Below the pieces are notes generated by a model. That model saw only the letters and a program-made list of their open reading frames with translations. It did no database searches and was not told the origin of the DNA. 64,000 nucleotides of DNA from Macrocystis pyrifera (lineage: Eukaryota > Sar > Phaeophyceae > Laminariales > Laminariaceae), in contig JASSKH010000002.1 in the NCBI GenBank assembly GCA_031763025.1, positions 13,137,468 through 13,201,467 of the forward strand, written 5' to 3'. Position 1 is the first letter of the stretch, and every line of letters begins with the position of its first letter. Below, piece by piece: positions 32,765-46,260 of this stretch. The translations under genes and the position numbers were made by a program.

Positions 32765-34772
32765 CTCAGAAGCAGCAGTACGAACACTACCAACGGACGA
32801 AATACTGCCACTACTGTGTAGACTAGAATACTTGTAGTACCCGCGGTACAGAACCCCGAGACACTTGAAGCACAACAGGGGGTATCCACGCCAGCAGCAG
32901 TAGCGAACCCCGCATTATTAGTGCGAGCCCGAAAGTATGCGAAGTAGTATCGACAGAACCTCAAAATACTGCGAGTACTCGCAGTATCTCGAGTACAAAA
33001 ACCCCGAAATACTGCGAGTGTACGAAGTATTATACCTACGATAATAAGAGCAGTATATTCTCTCGAACATACTTTGCTTTACTCCCAACTATTGGGAGTA
33101 GCTGTGAAATGTTGAGGTGTGAACGCACGCCACACACGTGAACGCACGCCACACACGTTAGCGCGCCCAAACTCTTTTCCTTGCAAAAAAAAACACACAC
33201 AAAGCAACTACAACATAATATTATACGTTCAGAAAAGCAAGGTGGATGCATGTACTGGTCGGTACAAAAAAAGCCAAAAGTGGAAAATAACCACACACAA
33301 CTTATTATATTAATATTTAATCAGTCGAACTCACAGCTGACGTATTTCAAAATTTATAAAATATATATATATATATATATCATACTACGTATACGCTCAC
33401 AAAAGCAAGGTATGGACGAATGTATTATTATTAACATTGGTACAAAAAAAGTAAAAAAAAAGTGAATTTTAAAAAAAAAGGGTGGATGGTGCGAGTCGAA
33501 CCTCGGAAACGAAATTTTTATCGCGCGCAGTACAGACGTCTATGCTATTGCTCGAATAACTGGCACGTCGCGATTTTTACGCAATCTAAAACACTTTGCA
33601 CGATCTCCTACAGCAGTAGAGTAGCTTGTACAGGTACGACTGCATATACAGCAATACTGCTGTAGAATGCCACGCGAGGAACGTACGTGTATTGACCCCC
33701 TTCCAGCTGGCTCTAAGATCTATCGGTCAGCTATGTAGGACACACAGCAATGAGAACTACTGCTGTAAGTATGTTTTGTACGAACGCTGCGTACGAATAC
33801 TTTGTTGTACAGCACGAACGATTTGTTCTTGTTGTACTCGAGACGACGAATATATCGATCCGGGGATAATGGGTCACACACTGCGGAAGGTTCGTGCATC
33901 GGCCAATGCCAATGACAACAACAACGAACTACAGTAGTAATGAGCTTACAGCGCGGATCTTCTACAGGCGCATAGTACCCTGCCTGCTGCTGCTGTTGGC
34001 GCACTGTACTGAGCACAGCTGGAGCAGTGGCAAAGTTTGGATCACACACAGCAATAAGCAGAAGAAGAGGATTCTGAAATAGGGAGAGAGGTGTGTGATG
34101 CTGGTTGGTGTGTTCGTGGCGTGGTCAAGTGATCGATCGAATAAACCAACTGTGATAGCCGCAGTACGATCATCCATACGCGCAAGGTGTGCCCACTGCT
34201 GCTGCTGCTGGGCAGCAGGGCAGCAGGGTTGTGGTGCTGTAGGAAGCTGGAGGTATAAGCACGCTCTGTGCACTGCTGTGGGTATTGTTCTCTAAGCGGT
34301 GGTCCGTGCTCCGAGCAACACAAAAAAATATGTACAGCAGGGATATATACGTCATCCTGGGTATATACGGATCAAAAATGCGGATTGCAGGCTCCGACAA
34401 ACGCAACCAACCACAGCAACACTGCGCATAAGGGTGTGTCGTGCACGCACGGCGAGTGGGAGGGGGGGCGGCAGCGTTGGAACGTTGGGATCTGTGCATG
34501 TTGTCTGTTGTTGTGTACCTGGCATATGTCTGAGCTGTGTGCTCATAGCTCGTGAGAGCCTACATAGGGGAGAAAAAGGACAGCATGTCATATGACATGT
34601 ATGTACCGATACGTACGTACGTACAAAGTAAGGCCTCTTTTACTGAAACCAGGGAAATCGTCTTATCCACTCCCGCCGGGAAAAAAACTTTGAGCGCCCG
34701 CCACGCGCTTCAGAGTGCACGGATAGCGCCGAGACCTAGACCAATGTGTCCGGCAGGGCGTCCCGTGTCCGA
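32765..34772. repeat. segmental duplication copy 2 (partner 3016-5882)
   Basis: It is collinear with copy 1 but lacks the 1.4-kb DNA transposon. It carries instead a pure (AT)10 run at 33361-33380 and a second copy of the GAAAAGCAAGGT-GGA segment. It joins the 3.1-kb tandem array at about 34775. Confidence 0.75.
33361..33380. repeat. (AT)10 microsatellite
   Basis: Pure AT dinucleotide run directly after the TTCAAAATTTATAAA word shared with 4560-4579 and 35140-35155. Confidence 0.9.
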
Positions 34773-34774
34773 AC

Positions 34775-37700
34775 GCAACATGAACGGGGAGAGATCTCCA
34801 ACAATCATTCAGAAAGCTGACGACGCTCTCTTGGCCAAAGCAAAACATGTCGGTTGTTTATTACAACACAAGTAAACCACAGATTGACAAGACCTTAGAA
34901 ATCTCTGCACCGCAAAATAGTTGTTGGCGAAATGAGAACTGATCTGAGGTGGATGCATGCTCTGGGGGGCAAGAGCTTGCCGCCGGCGTCCTACGGAATC
35001 CTCCCAAACCTGCAAAAAGCCCATATTTTGTTGTGTGTTGTTACACATTCGACAGATTGATGTCTTTTCAACTGCCCGGCTATTATTTTTGCGAGTACTG
35101 AAACATACGACGAGAGGATCGCAAAATACAAATAAAGGCGACTTCAAAATTTATAAAATAAAGGCGAAAAGTAGAAAGTAATCAACTAACTGCTCTGTGC
35201 TGTTGTAAAATACCTACGATAATAGTATACTCAATCATGGGTCATTCTTTTTGCGAGTACCGAAACATACATACGACGAGGATCGCAAAATACAAATAAA
35301 GGCGAAAAGTAGAAAGTAATCAACAAACTACTATGTTGTTGTAACAGACCGACGATAGTTCGAATGCATTTTTTTAGTAGTAGTATGCACTTTTTCAATA
35401 GTACTCTTCAGGTCCTGGAGTATTAGCGCAGACCGAAAATTGAATAGGGTGTTTTCGTCGGTACACTTATTATCCAAAAATGATGTCTCTCGGGCATGCG
35501 CTTTATCAATTTCTAAATATAGATCTTCTCGGAAAACGATCAGATGGGTGTCGATGTGCAATAATTTGCAAGTACGTACGTGGTATGCTGTACCAATCTC
35601 TCGTATACGATGGATGAGCACTGTGCGCTGGCAGGTTATTCATTGTATTATTATACCTGGTATGCGAGTACGGAAACATACGATGACGATCGCAAACAAA
35701 TAAAGGCGAAAAGTAGAAAGTAATCCACTGCTGCCGGCGGCGTCCTACGGTATCCCCCCAAACCTGAAGAAAAGCCCATTTGTTGCCTTTCGATGGTGTA
35801 AAGACTTGCGATAGTATGCAATTTTTTTGCCATTCGAGACGCAGCAGAACTCGTACTGCGTAGATAATTTTGCTCTGGCACAAAAAGTTACCCACTCCTG
35901 TTGTACTGTAAATACCTCCTAGAGTATGCCAATGGAAACGCAAAGTAAGTACACCAAAAAAGTATTATTTCAGCTCGTGCCCCGATACACGATAGACGCT
36001 CGATCTCGACAGAGACTCAGCCCACGGACAACCCGCGCGGTGGCGTGCAAGATCAACTAGTATAGATGACGGGCTCGAAGAAATGAGGTGGACGCATGCT
36101 CTAGGGGGCAAGAGCTTGCCGGCGGCGTCCAACGGTATCCTCCCAAAACTGAGAAAAGCCCATTTTTTGCCATTCGAGACGTTTGTTGTACTGATGTACT
36201 GATATGGACACAACACATTATTTTGCCATTCTGTTATGATACTGCTTGGATACAGCACTCTGCAGTATACAGCAGTACTCGTCCATAATTTTGCTCTCAA
36301 TCTCGACAGAGACACAGCCCACGGACAACCTGCGCGGTGGCGGGCAAGATCAACTAGTATAGATGGCGGGCTCGAAGAAATGCAGTGGATGCATGCTCTA
36401 GGGGGCAAGAGCTTGCGCGGCGTCCAACGGTATCCTCCCAAAACTGAGAAAAGCCCATGTTTTGCCATTCGAGACGTTTGTTGTACTGATGTACTGATAG
36501 ACACAATGCATTTTTTTGCCATTCTGTTATGATACTGCTGGATACAGCACTCTCCGGTACAGCAGTACTCGTCCATAATTTTGCTCTGACACGAAAAGTA
36601 ACCCACTCCTGTTGTACTCTAAAAAACCTGCTGTAGTATGCGAATGGAAACGCGAAGTTCACCAAAACATTATTATTTCAGCTGGTGCGACGATACACGA
36701 TTGACGCTCGATCTCGACAGAGACTCAGCCCACGGGCAACCCGCGCGGTGGCGGGCAAGATCAACTAGTATAGATGACGGGCTCGAGTAAATGAGGTGGA
36801 CACATGCTCTAGGGGGCAAGAGCTTGCCGGTGGCGTCCTACGGTATCCTCCCAAACCTGAAAAAAAGCCCATGTTTTGCCATTCGAGACGGATGCAGCAG
36901 TAGTGGTACTCCTCATAGCTAATGTTTTTCATCTATTTTTCGTGCACACCAGCGGCCAATGCGCTGCACTGAGCGTGGGACCCAAGCGTCTGAGCCAACT
37001 CTTACTCTTGTATTCATCGCCACTCTTGCACAACAAGACAGCACTACAACAGTAGCATGCACCTGGTCTGGTGTATAGACGTCTCCCCAACTCAGTATGG
37101 GCGTCTGAGCCAACTCTTGCATTCATCCCCACCCTTGCACAACAAGACGGCACTACAGCAGTAGCAGGCACCTGGTCTGGTGTATAGCCGTCTCCCCAAC
37201 TCGGTATGGGACATGGGATATGTTGGTATGGTATGTGGGATATGGTACATGGGAATATGGGATATTGGTGGTATGGTATATGGGGATATATATGGGAAAA
37301 CCACCGTCCGTGGTATGGTATGTGTTGACGGTATGGTACGGGAAAAACACAGTATATGGCATGGTACGTTTGTGGTATGGTACCATGGTACGATGTCGTG
37401 GATGTATTATATGGCTAAATTTGCCTTGTGGTATGGTATGTATATAAGGTCCGTCAGGGTCGAGAACGTCGAACAAATATCAATTGTAACGAGCTTATAT
37501 ATCGGCCATTGGAAAGTGTTCGAAAATATAAGCTTGCGGACAGACAGATAGACAGACAGACAGACAAGATTGCAATTACCGCAGCTGAGACTCAGTTTTA
37601 CAAACTGAGAATTGCCCTCGATAGAATGCATTCGAGCGCTGTTCTCAGTTTGCTTGTCTCTTTTTTTGTGAAGTCGCAGGTGGAGTTGTTGAGAGTGACG

Positions 37701-37944
37701 GGAGAGGCCAGTCGGGACCAGCACGGACGGAACCCCAGAGTGCTGTGTCTGGCTCAGCCAGAGCGTCTACTTGTTGACTATCGGTACCACTTACTATAAT
37801 ACTCGGCGGGAACATATATCCAGCAGCAGCACACACACAAAGACGGCACGAGCACCCGCACCAGTACCACAGCAATGGGATCGGTATCATTGAGATGTAA
37901 TTGGGGCTGCAGGGCTGAATACGCACTGTTGGCCAATGAAAAAC
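34775..37944. repeat. tandem array copy 0 (about 3.17 kb)
   Basis: The unit starts at GCAACATGAACGGGGAG and recurs at 37945, 41082 and 44211. Inside are several 300-bp subunits around a TGCATGCTCT-GG-GGCAAGAGCTTGCC block, a degenerate TGGTATGG stretch (37206-37440), and a (GACA)n microsatellite (37540-37567). The open frames on both strands repeat with the unit and show no known domain, so I do not call genes. From about 36560 onwards this copy is nearly identical to copy 1. Before that it is more diverged. Confidence 0.9.
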
Positions 37945-40900
37945 GCAACATGAACGGGGAGAGATCTCCAACAATCATTCAGAAAGCTGACGACGCTCTC
38001 TTGGCCAAAGCAAAACATGTCGGTTGTTTATTACAACAAGTAAACCACAGATTGACAAGACCTTAGAAATCTCTGCACCGCGAAATAGTTGTTGGCGAAA
38101 TGAGAACTGATCTGAGGTGGATGCATGCTCTGGGCGGCAAGAGCTTGCCGCCGGCGTCCTACGGAATCCTCCCAAACCTGCAAAAAGCCCATATTTTGTT
38201 GTGTGTTGTTACACATTCGACAGATTTTCCGACGTCTTTTCAACTGCCCGGCTATTATTTTTGCGAGTACCGAAACATACGACGAGAGGATCGCAAAATA
38301 CAAATAAAGGCGAAAAGTAGAAAGTCATCAACAAATTGCTCTTTGCTGTTGTTGTAAAATACCTACGATAGTATTCAATCATGGGTAATTCTTTTTGCGA
38401 GTACCGAAACATACATACGACGAGGATCGCAAAATACAAATAAAGGCGAAAAGTAGAAAGTAATCAACAAACTACTGTTGTTGTAAAAGACCGACGATAG
38501 TTGTATGCATTTTTTTAGTAGTAGTATGAAATTTTTCAATAGTAGTACCTTTCAGGGGTATGAGCGCAGAACGAAAATTGAATAGGGTGTTTTCGTCGGT
38601 ACACTTATTATCCAAAAATGATGTCTCTCCGGCATGCGTTTTATCAATTTCTAAATATAGATCTTCTCGGAAAACGATCAGATGGGTGTCGATGTGCAAT
38701 AATTTGCAAGTACGTACGTGGTATGCTGTACCAATCTCTCGTATACGATGGATGAGCGCTGTGCGCTGGCAGGTTATTCATTGTATTATACCTGGTATGT
38801 GAGTACGGAAACATACGATGACGATCGCAAACAAATAAAGGCGAAAAGTAGAAAGTAATCCACTGCTGCCGGCGGTGTCCTACGGTATCCCCCCGAACCT
38901 GAAGAAAAGCCCATTTGTTCCCTTTCGCTGCTGTAAAGACTTGCGATAGTATGCAATTTTTTGCCCTTTCGAGACGCAGTAGTAGTCGTACTGCGTAGAT
39001 AATTTTGCTCTGGCACAAAAAATAACCCACTCCTGTTGTACTGTAAATACCTCCTAGAGTATGCCAATGGAAACGCAAAGTAAGTACACCAACAAAAGTA
39101 TTATTTCAGCTCGTGCACCGATACACGATAGACGCTCGATCTCGACAGAGACTCAGCCCACGGACAACCCGCGCGGTGGCGTGCAAGATCAACTAGTATC
39201 GATGACGGGCTCGAAGAAAGGAGGTGGATGCATGCTCTAGGGGGCAAGAGCTTGCCGGCGGCGTCCAACGGTGTCCTCCTAAGACTGAGAAAAGCCCATT
39301 TTTTGCCATTCGAGACGTTTGTTGTGCTGGTGTAACGATAGACACAATACATTATTTTGCCATTCTGTTATGATACTGCTTGGATACAGCACTCTGCAGT
39401 TTACAGCAGTACTCGTCCATAATTTTGCTCTCAATCTCGACAGAGACTCAGCCCACGGACAACCCGCGCGGTGGCGGGCAAGATCAACTAGTATAGATGA
39501 CGGGCTCGAAGAAATGAGGTGGATGCATGCTCTAGGGGGCAAGAGCTTGCCGGCGGCGTCCAACGGTATCCTCCCAAAACTGAGAAAAAGCCCCTTTTTC
39601 GCCATTCGAGACGTTTGTTGTACTGATGTACTGATAGACACAATGCATTTTTTTGCCATTCTGCTATGATACTGCTGGATACAGCACTCTGCAGCACAGC
39701 AGTACTCGTCCATAATTTTGCTCTGACACGAAAAGTAACCCACTCCTGTTGTACTCTAAAAAACCTGCTGTAGTATGCGAATGGAAACGCGAAGTTCACC
39801 AAAACATTATTATTTCAGCTGGTGCGACGATACACGATTGACGCTCGATCTCGACAGAGACTCAGCCCACGGGCAACCCGCGCGGTGGCGGGCAAGATCA
39901 ACTAGTATAGATGACGGGCTCGAGTAAATGAGGTGGACACATGCTCTAGGGGGCAAGAGCTTGCCGGTGGCGTCCTACGGTATCCTCCCAAACCTGAAAA
40001 AAAGCCCATGTTTTGCCATTCGAGACGGATGCAGCAGTAGTGGTACTCCTCATAGCTAATGTTTTTCATCTATTTTTCGTGCACACCAGCGGCCAATGCG
40101 CTGCACTGAGCGTGGGACCCAAGCGTCTGAGCCAACTCTTACTCTTGTATTCATCGCCACTCTTGCACAACAAGACAGCACTACAACAGTAGCATGCACC
40201 TGGTCTGGTGTATAGACGTCTCCCCAACTCAGTATGGGCGTCTGAGCCAACTCTTGCATTCATCCCCACCCTTGCACAACAAGACGGCACTACAGCAGTA
40301 GCAGGCACCTGGTCTGGTGTATAGCCGTCTCCCCAACTCGGTATGGGACATGGGATATGTTGGTATGGTATGTGGGATATGGTACATGGGAATATGGGAT
40401 ATTGGTGGTATGGTATATGGGGATATATATGGGAAAACCACCGTCCGTGGTATGGTATGTGTTGACGGTATGGTACGGGAAAAACACAGTATATGGCATG
40501 GTACGTTTGTGGTATGGTACCATGGTACGATGTCGTGGATGTATTATATGGCTAAATTTGCCTTGTGGTATGGTATGTATATAAGGTCCGTCAGGGTCGA
40601 GAACGTCGAACAAATATCAATTGTAACGAGCTTATATATCGGCCATTGGAAAGTGTTCGAAAATATAAGCTTGCGGACAGACAGATAGACAGACAGACAG
40701 ACAAGATTGCAATTACCGCAGCTGAGACTCAGTTTTACAAACTGAGAATTGCCCTCGATAGAATGCATTCGAGCGCTGTTCTCAGTTTGCTTGTCTCTTT
40801 TTTTGTGAAGTCGCAGGTGGAGTTGTTGAGAGTGACGGGAGAGGCCAGTCGGGACCAGCACGGACGGAACCCCAGAGTGCTGTGTCTGGCTCAGCCAGAG

Positions 40901-41081
40901 CGTCTACTTGTTGACTATCGGTACCACTTACTATAATACTCGGCGGGAACATATATCCAGCAGCAGCACACACACAAAGACGGCACGAGCACCCGCACCA
41001 GTACCACAGCAATGGGATCGGTATCATTGAGATGTAATTGGGGCTGCAGGGCTGAATACGCACTGTTGGCCAATGAAAAAC
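37945..41081. repeat. tandem array copy 1 (3,137 bp)
   Basis: This is a full unit, almost identical to copy 2 over its first 1.85 kb and to copy 0 over its last 1.4 kb. The pattern means that one block of exactly 3,137 bp was duplicated very recently, across a window phased at about 36560-39700 and 39700-42940. Confidence 0.92.
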
Positions 41082-44000
41082 GCAACATGAACGGGGAGAG
41101 ATCTCCAACAATCATTCAGAAAGCTGACGACGCTCTCTTGGCCAAAGCAAAACATGTCGGTTGTTTATTACAACAAGTAAACCACAGATTGACAAGACCT
41201 TAGAAATCTCTGCACCGCGAAATAGTTGTTGGCGAAATGAGAACTGATCTGAGGTGGATGCATGCTCTGGGCGGCAAGAGCTTGCCGCCGGCGTCCTACG
41301 GAATCCTCCCAAACCTGCAAAAAGCCCATATTTTGTTGTGTGTTGTTACACATTCGACAGATTTTCCGACGTCTTTTCAACTGCCCGGCTATTATTTTTG
41401 CGAGTACCGAAACATACGACGAGAGGATCGCAAAATACAAATAAAGGCGAAAAGTAGAAAGTCATCAACAAATTGCTCTTTGCTGTTGTTGTAAAATACC
41501 TACGATAGTATTCAATCATGGGTAATTCTTTTTGCGAGTACCGAAACATACATACGACGAGGATCGCAAAATACAAATAAAGGCGAAAAGTAGAAAGTAA
41601 TCAACAAACTACTGTTGTTGTAAAAGACCGACGATAGTTGTATGCATTTTTTTAGTAGTAGTATGAAATTTTTCAATAGTAGTACCTTTCAGGGGTATGA
41701 GCGCAGAACGAAAATTGAATAGGGTGTTTTCGTCGGTACACTTATTATCCAAAAATGATGTCTCTCCGGCATGCGTTTTATCAATTTCTAAACATAGATC
41801 TTCTCGGAAAACGATCAGATGGGTGTCGATGTGCAATAATTTGCAAGTACGTACGTGGTATGCTGTACCAATCTCTCGTATACGATGGATGAGCGCTGTG
41901 CGCTGGCAGGTTATTCATTGTATTATACCTGGTATGTGAGTACGGAAACATACGATGACGATCGCAAACAAATAAAGGCGAAAAGTAGAAAGTAATCCAC
42001 TGCTGCCGGCGGTGTCCTACGGTATCCCCCCGAACCTGAAGAAAAGCCCATTTGTTCCCTTTCGCTGCTGTAAAGACTTGCGATAGTATGCAATTTTTTG
42101 CCCTTTCGAGACGCAGTAGTAGTCGTACTGCGTAGATAATTTTGCTCTGGCACAAAAAATAACCCACTCCTGTTGTACTGTAAATACCTCCTAGAGTATG
42201 CCAATGGAAACGCAAAGTAAGTACACCAACAAAAGTATTATTTCAGCTCGTGCACCGATACACGATAGACGCTCGATCTCGACAGAGACTCAGCCCACGG
42301 ACAACCCGCGCGGTGGCGTGCAAGATCAACTAGTATCGATGACGGGCTCGAAGAAAGGAGGTGGATGCATGCTCTAGGGGGCAAGAGCTTGCCGGCGGCG
42401 TCCAACGGTGTCCTCCTAAGACTGAGAAAAGCCCATTTTTTGCCATTCGAGACGTTTGTTGTGCTGGTGTAACGATAGACACAATACATTATTTTGCCAT
42501 TCTGTTATGATACTGCTTGGATACAGCACTCTGCAGTTTACAGCAGTACTCGTCCATAATTTTGCTCTCAATCTCGACAGAGACTCAGCCCACGGACAAC
42601 CCGCGCGGTGGCGGGCAAGATCAACTAGTATAGATGACGGGCTCGAAGAAATGAGGTGGATGCATGCTCTAGGGGGCAAGAGCTTGCCGGCGGCGTCCAA
42701 CGGTATCCTCCCAAAACTGAGAAAAGCCCCTTTTTCGCCATTCGAGACGTTTGTTGTACTGATGTACTGATAGACACAATGCATTTTTTTGCCATTCTGC
42801 TATGATACTGCTGGATACAGCACTCTGCAGCACAGCAGTACTCGTCCATAATTTTGCTCTGACACGAAAAGTAACCCACTCCTGTTGTACTCTAAAAAAC
42901 CTGCTGTAGTATGCGAATGGAAACGCGAAGTTCACCAAAACATTATTATTTCAGCTCGTGCGACGATACACGATTGACGCTCGATCTCGACAGAGACTCA
43001 GCCCACGGGCAACCCGCGCGGTGGCGGGCAAGATCAACTAGTATAGATGACGGGCTCGAGTAAATGAGGTGGATGCATGCTCTAGGGGGCAAGAGCTTGC
43101 CGGCGGCGTCCTACGGTATCCCCCCAAACCTGAAAAAAAGCCCATGTTTTGCCATTCGAGACGGATGCAGCAGTAGTAGTACTCCTCATAGCTAATGTTT
43201 TTCATCTATTTTTCGTGCACACCAGCGGCCAATGCGCTGCACTGAGCGTGGGACCCAAGCGTCTGAGCCAACTCTTACTCTTGTATTCATCGCCACTCTT
43301 GCACAACAAGACAGCACTACAACAGTAGCATGCACCTGGTCTGGTGTATAGACGTCTCCCCAACTCAGTATGGGCGTCTGAGCCAACTCTTGTATTCATC
43401 CCCACCCTTGCACAACAAGACGGCACTACAGCAGTAGCAGGCACCTGGTCTGGTGTATAGCCGTCTCCCCAACTCGGTATGGGACATGGGATATGTTGGT
43501 ATGGTATGTGGGAATATGGTACATGGGAATATGGGATATTGGTGGTATGGTATATGGGGATATATATGGGAAAACCACCGTATGTGGTATGGTATGTGTT
43601 GACGGTATGGTACGGGAAAAACACAGTATATGGTATGGTACGTTTGTGGTATGGTACCATGGTACGATGTCGTAGATGTATTATATGGCTAAATTTGCCT
43701 TGTGGTATGGTATGTATATAAGGTCCGTAAGGGTCGAAAACGTCGTACGAACATCAATTGTGTCGAGCTTATATATCGGCCATTGGAAAGTGTTCGAAAA
43801 TATAAGCTTGAGGACAGACAGACAGACAGACAGACAAGATTGCAATTACCGCAGCTGAGACTCAGTTTTACAAACTGAGAATTGCCCTCGATAGAATGCA
43901 TTCGAGCGCTGTTCTCAGTTTGCTTGTCTCTTTTTTTTGTGAAGTCGCAGGTGGAGTTGTTGAGAGTGACGGGAGAGGCCAGTCGGGACCAGCACGGACG

Positions 44001-44210
44001 GAACCCCAGAGTGCTGTGTCTGGCTCAGCCAGAGCGTCTACTTGTTGACTATCGGTACCACTTACTATAATACTCGGCGGGGACATATATCCAGCAGCAG
44101 CACACGAAGACGAGCGACCCGCACCAGTACCACAGCAATGGGATCGATATCATTGAGATGTAATTGGGGCTGCAGGGTTGAATACAAGACTGTTGGCCAC
44201 AATGAAAAAC
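41082..44210. repeat. tandem array copy 2 (about 3.13 kb)
   Basis: This is a full unit. From about 42950 it diverges from copy 1, with scattered substitutions and changes in the TGGTATGG stretch and the (GACA)n run. That marks the right-hand edge of the recent duplication. Confidence 0.92.
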
Positions 44211-44743
44211 GCAACATGAACGGGGAGAGATCTCCAACAATCATTCAGAAAGCTGACGACGCTCTCTTGGCCAAAGCAAAACATGTCGGTTGTTTATTAC
44301 AACAAGTAAACCACAGATTGACAAGATCTTAGAGATCTCTATACCGCGAAATAGTTGTTGGCGAAATGAGAACTGATCTGAGGTGGATGCATGCTCTGGG
44401 GGGCAAGAGCTTGCCGCCGGCGTCCTACGGAATCCTCCCAAACCTGCAAAAAGCCCATATTTTGTTGTGTGTTGTTACACATTCGACAGATTTTTCGACG
44501 TCTTTTCAACTGCCCGGCTATTATTTTTGCGAGTACCGAAACATACGACGAGAGGATCGCAAAATACAAATAAAGGCGAAAAGTAGGAAGTCATCAACTA
44601 ACTGCTCTTTGCTGTTGTTGTAAAATACCTACGATAGATAGTATTCAATCTTGGGTAATTCTTTTTGCGAGTACCGAAACATACATACGCACGAGGATCG
44701 CAAAATACAAATAAAGGTGAAAAGTAGAAAGTAATCAACTAAC

Positions 44744-45101
44744 TGTGGGGAGGGCCCCCAGGTTCGACTCGACATCTGTGGCACTTCCCTTTCTTAGAGG
44801 GTGTAGCGTGTAGGACACGCCAGGTTTTGGTATAGGATCGGTACGGACGATCTCACGAACAACCATCAACGATGATGGAAGAAGAAAGAGAGAGTGTGTG
44901 CGAGACACGGGCCTTGCATTCCAATCCGCAGTGACTACTTGTCACGGGACAATGTCACTTCTGACGACAACAAATAGTCATGGAATATGGATGACCACAG
45001 TCGTACAATAAGATATACGGATATCCACGACCCCGGCGAATGGTGGGACCTCCGCGGGACAATACCCATGCGACGGTCTGGTCGAGATACTGGAACCCAC
45101 A
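44744..45101 (-). repeat. 3-prime LTR (minus sense) of the decayed gypsy element
   Basis: This is an intact 358-bp LTR, TGTGGG...CCCACA. It differs from the right LTR at about ten positions plus a 15-bp insertion there (extra GACGACATCTCTGCT-type word). Confidence 0.88.
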
Positions 45102-45112
45102 TCGCCCCCCAA
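45102..45112 (-). promoter_or_regulatory. polypurine tract of the decayed gypsy element
   Basis: The minus strand reads AATTGGGGGGCGA-like purines directly before the LTR start TGTGGG, the usual position of the plus-strand primer in LTR elements. Confidence 0.7.
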
Positions 45113-45409
45113 TGTTTGAACGCGTAATACTGGAGAACCCAGTACCGCTTTTGAACATTTACGAAGAGTGACAGGTTTGTGGCTTTCTACCATTCAAGGC
45201 ATTGTACAGCAGTAGTTGATGTATAAGCTTTGCACCTTTTCATCTAGTCATGTCACCCCTTGCGTAGTAAAAACCACGGGCTTGTATGATCATGATTTGA
45301 CTTGCTAGTGTGTCAGTCATATACTACGAAATATCAACTACTAGTGGGATATGTTTATGTCCTTCGCATGCGCGCTTGCATGGTTCAGGATTAACATACA
45401 CAACGAAAA

Positions 45410-46260
45410 TTAAACCTTTTATAACGCACGATGGCATACGAAACCACGTGTAACCAACGATGGGATACAAATTCATGTATCAGGTATACAATAGTATACG
45501 AAACCACGTATGACGAGTGAGTTATGGTATACAAAACCATGAATAATACAATGGTATACGAAACCATGTATAACAAGTGATGGTATACAAAACCATGTAC
45601 ACTATGATGTACGGAATCATGTATACTTACGATGGTATACAAAACCATGTATACTATGGTGCACGGAACCACGTATACTTACGATGGTATACAAAACCAT
45701 GTGCACTATGGTGTACGGAACCATGTACACTTACGATGGTATAAAAAACCTTGTATACTATGGTGTACGGAGCCATGTATATCAATGATGGTATACAAAA
45801 CCATGTATACTATGGTGTACGGAACCATGTGTACCTAAAATGGTACTCAAAACCGTGTATACTATGGTGTACGGAACCATGTATACGTAATGATATACAA
45901 AACCATTCATGATATGGTATACGAAACCATTCATACCATGGTATACTGACCCATGTATGTGTGTTATGGTATACGGAACCATGTGTACGTAGTGATGATA
46001 TACGAACTCAATCATTCTATTTTCTGGATGTATGTTGTATGGTGTACGAAACCATGAAAACATAATGATGGTATATACGGAACCATCTATACAATGGTAT
46101 ACGAAACCATGTATTTTGAATGATTGATGGTATACTTAACCATTGTATATAATCTTGCATTACTAACAATGGTATACAAAACCATTCATACCCAACGATG
46201 GTATGGTGCCTTTTCAATGGTATACGAAACCATTCATATCGAACAATGATATGTGCCTTT
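45410..46260. repeat. degenerate GGTATAC/GTATACC repeat array
   Basis: About 850 bp is made of imperfect 45-50 bp units of the kind ATGGTATACAAAACCATGTA followed by CTATGGTGTACGGAACC. Each unit contains partial dyad symmetry (GGTnTnGTATACC and its reverse), so many local hairpins are possible. It lies in the 3-prime untranslated part of the gypsy-type element, between integrase and the LTR. Confidence 0.8.

Noticed and set aside
37206..37440. Frames on both strands in the TGGTATGG stretch repeated in each array copy
   Set aside because: They are low-complexity readings of a degenerate short repeat (Gly/Met/Trp/Tyr on one strand, Ile/Pro/His/Thr on the other), conserved only because the whole unit was recently duplicated.
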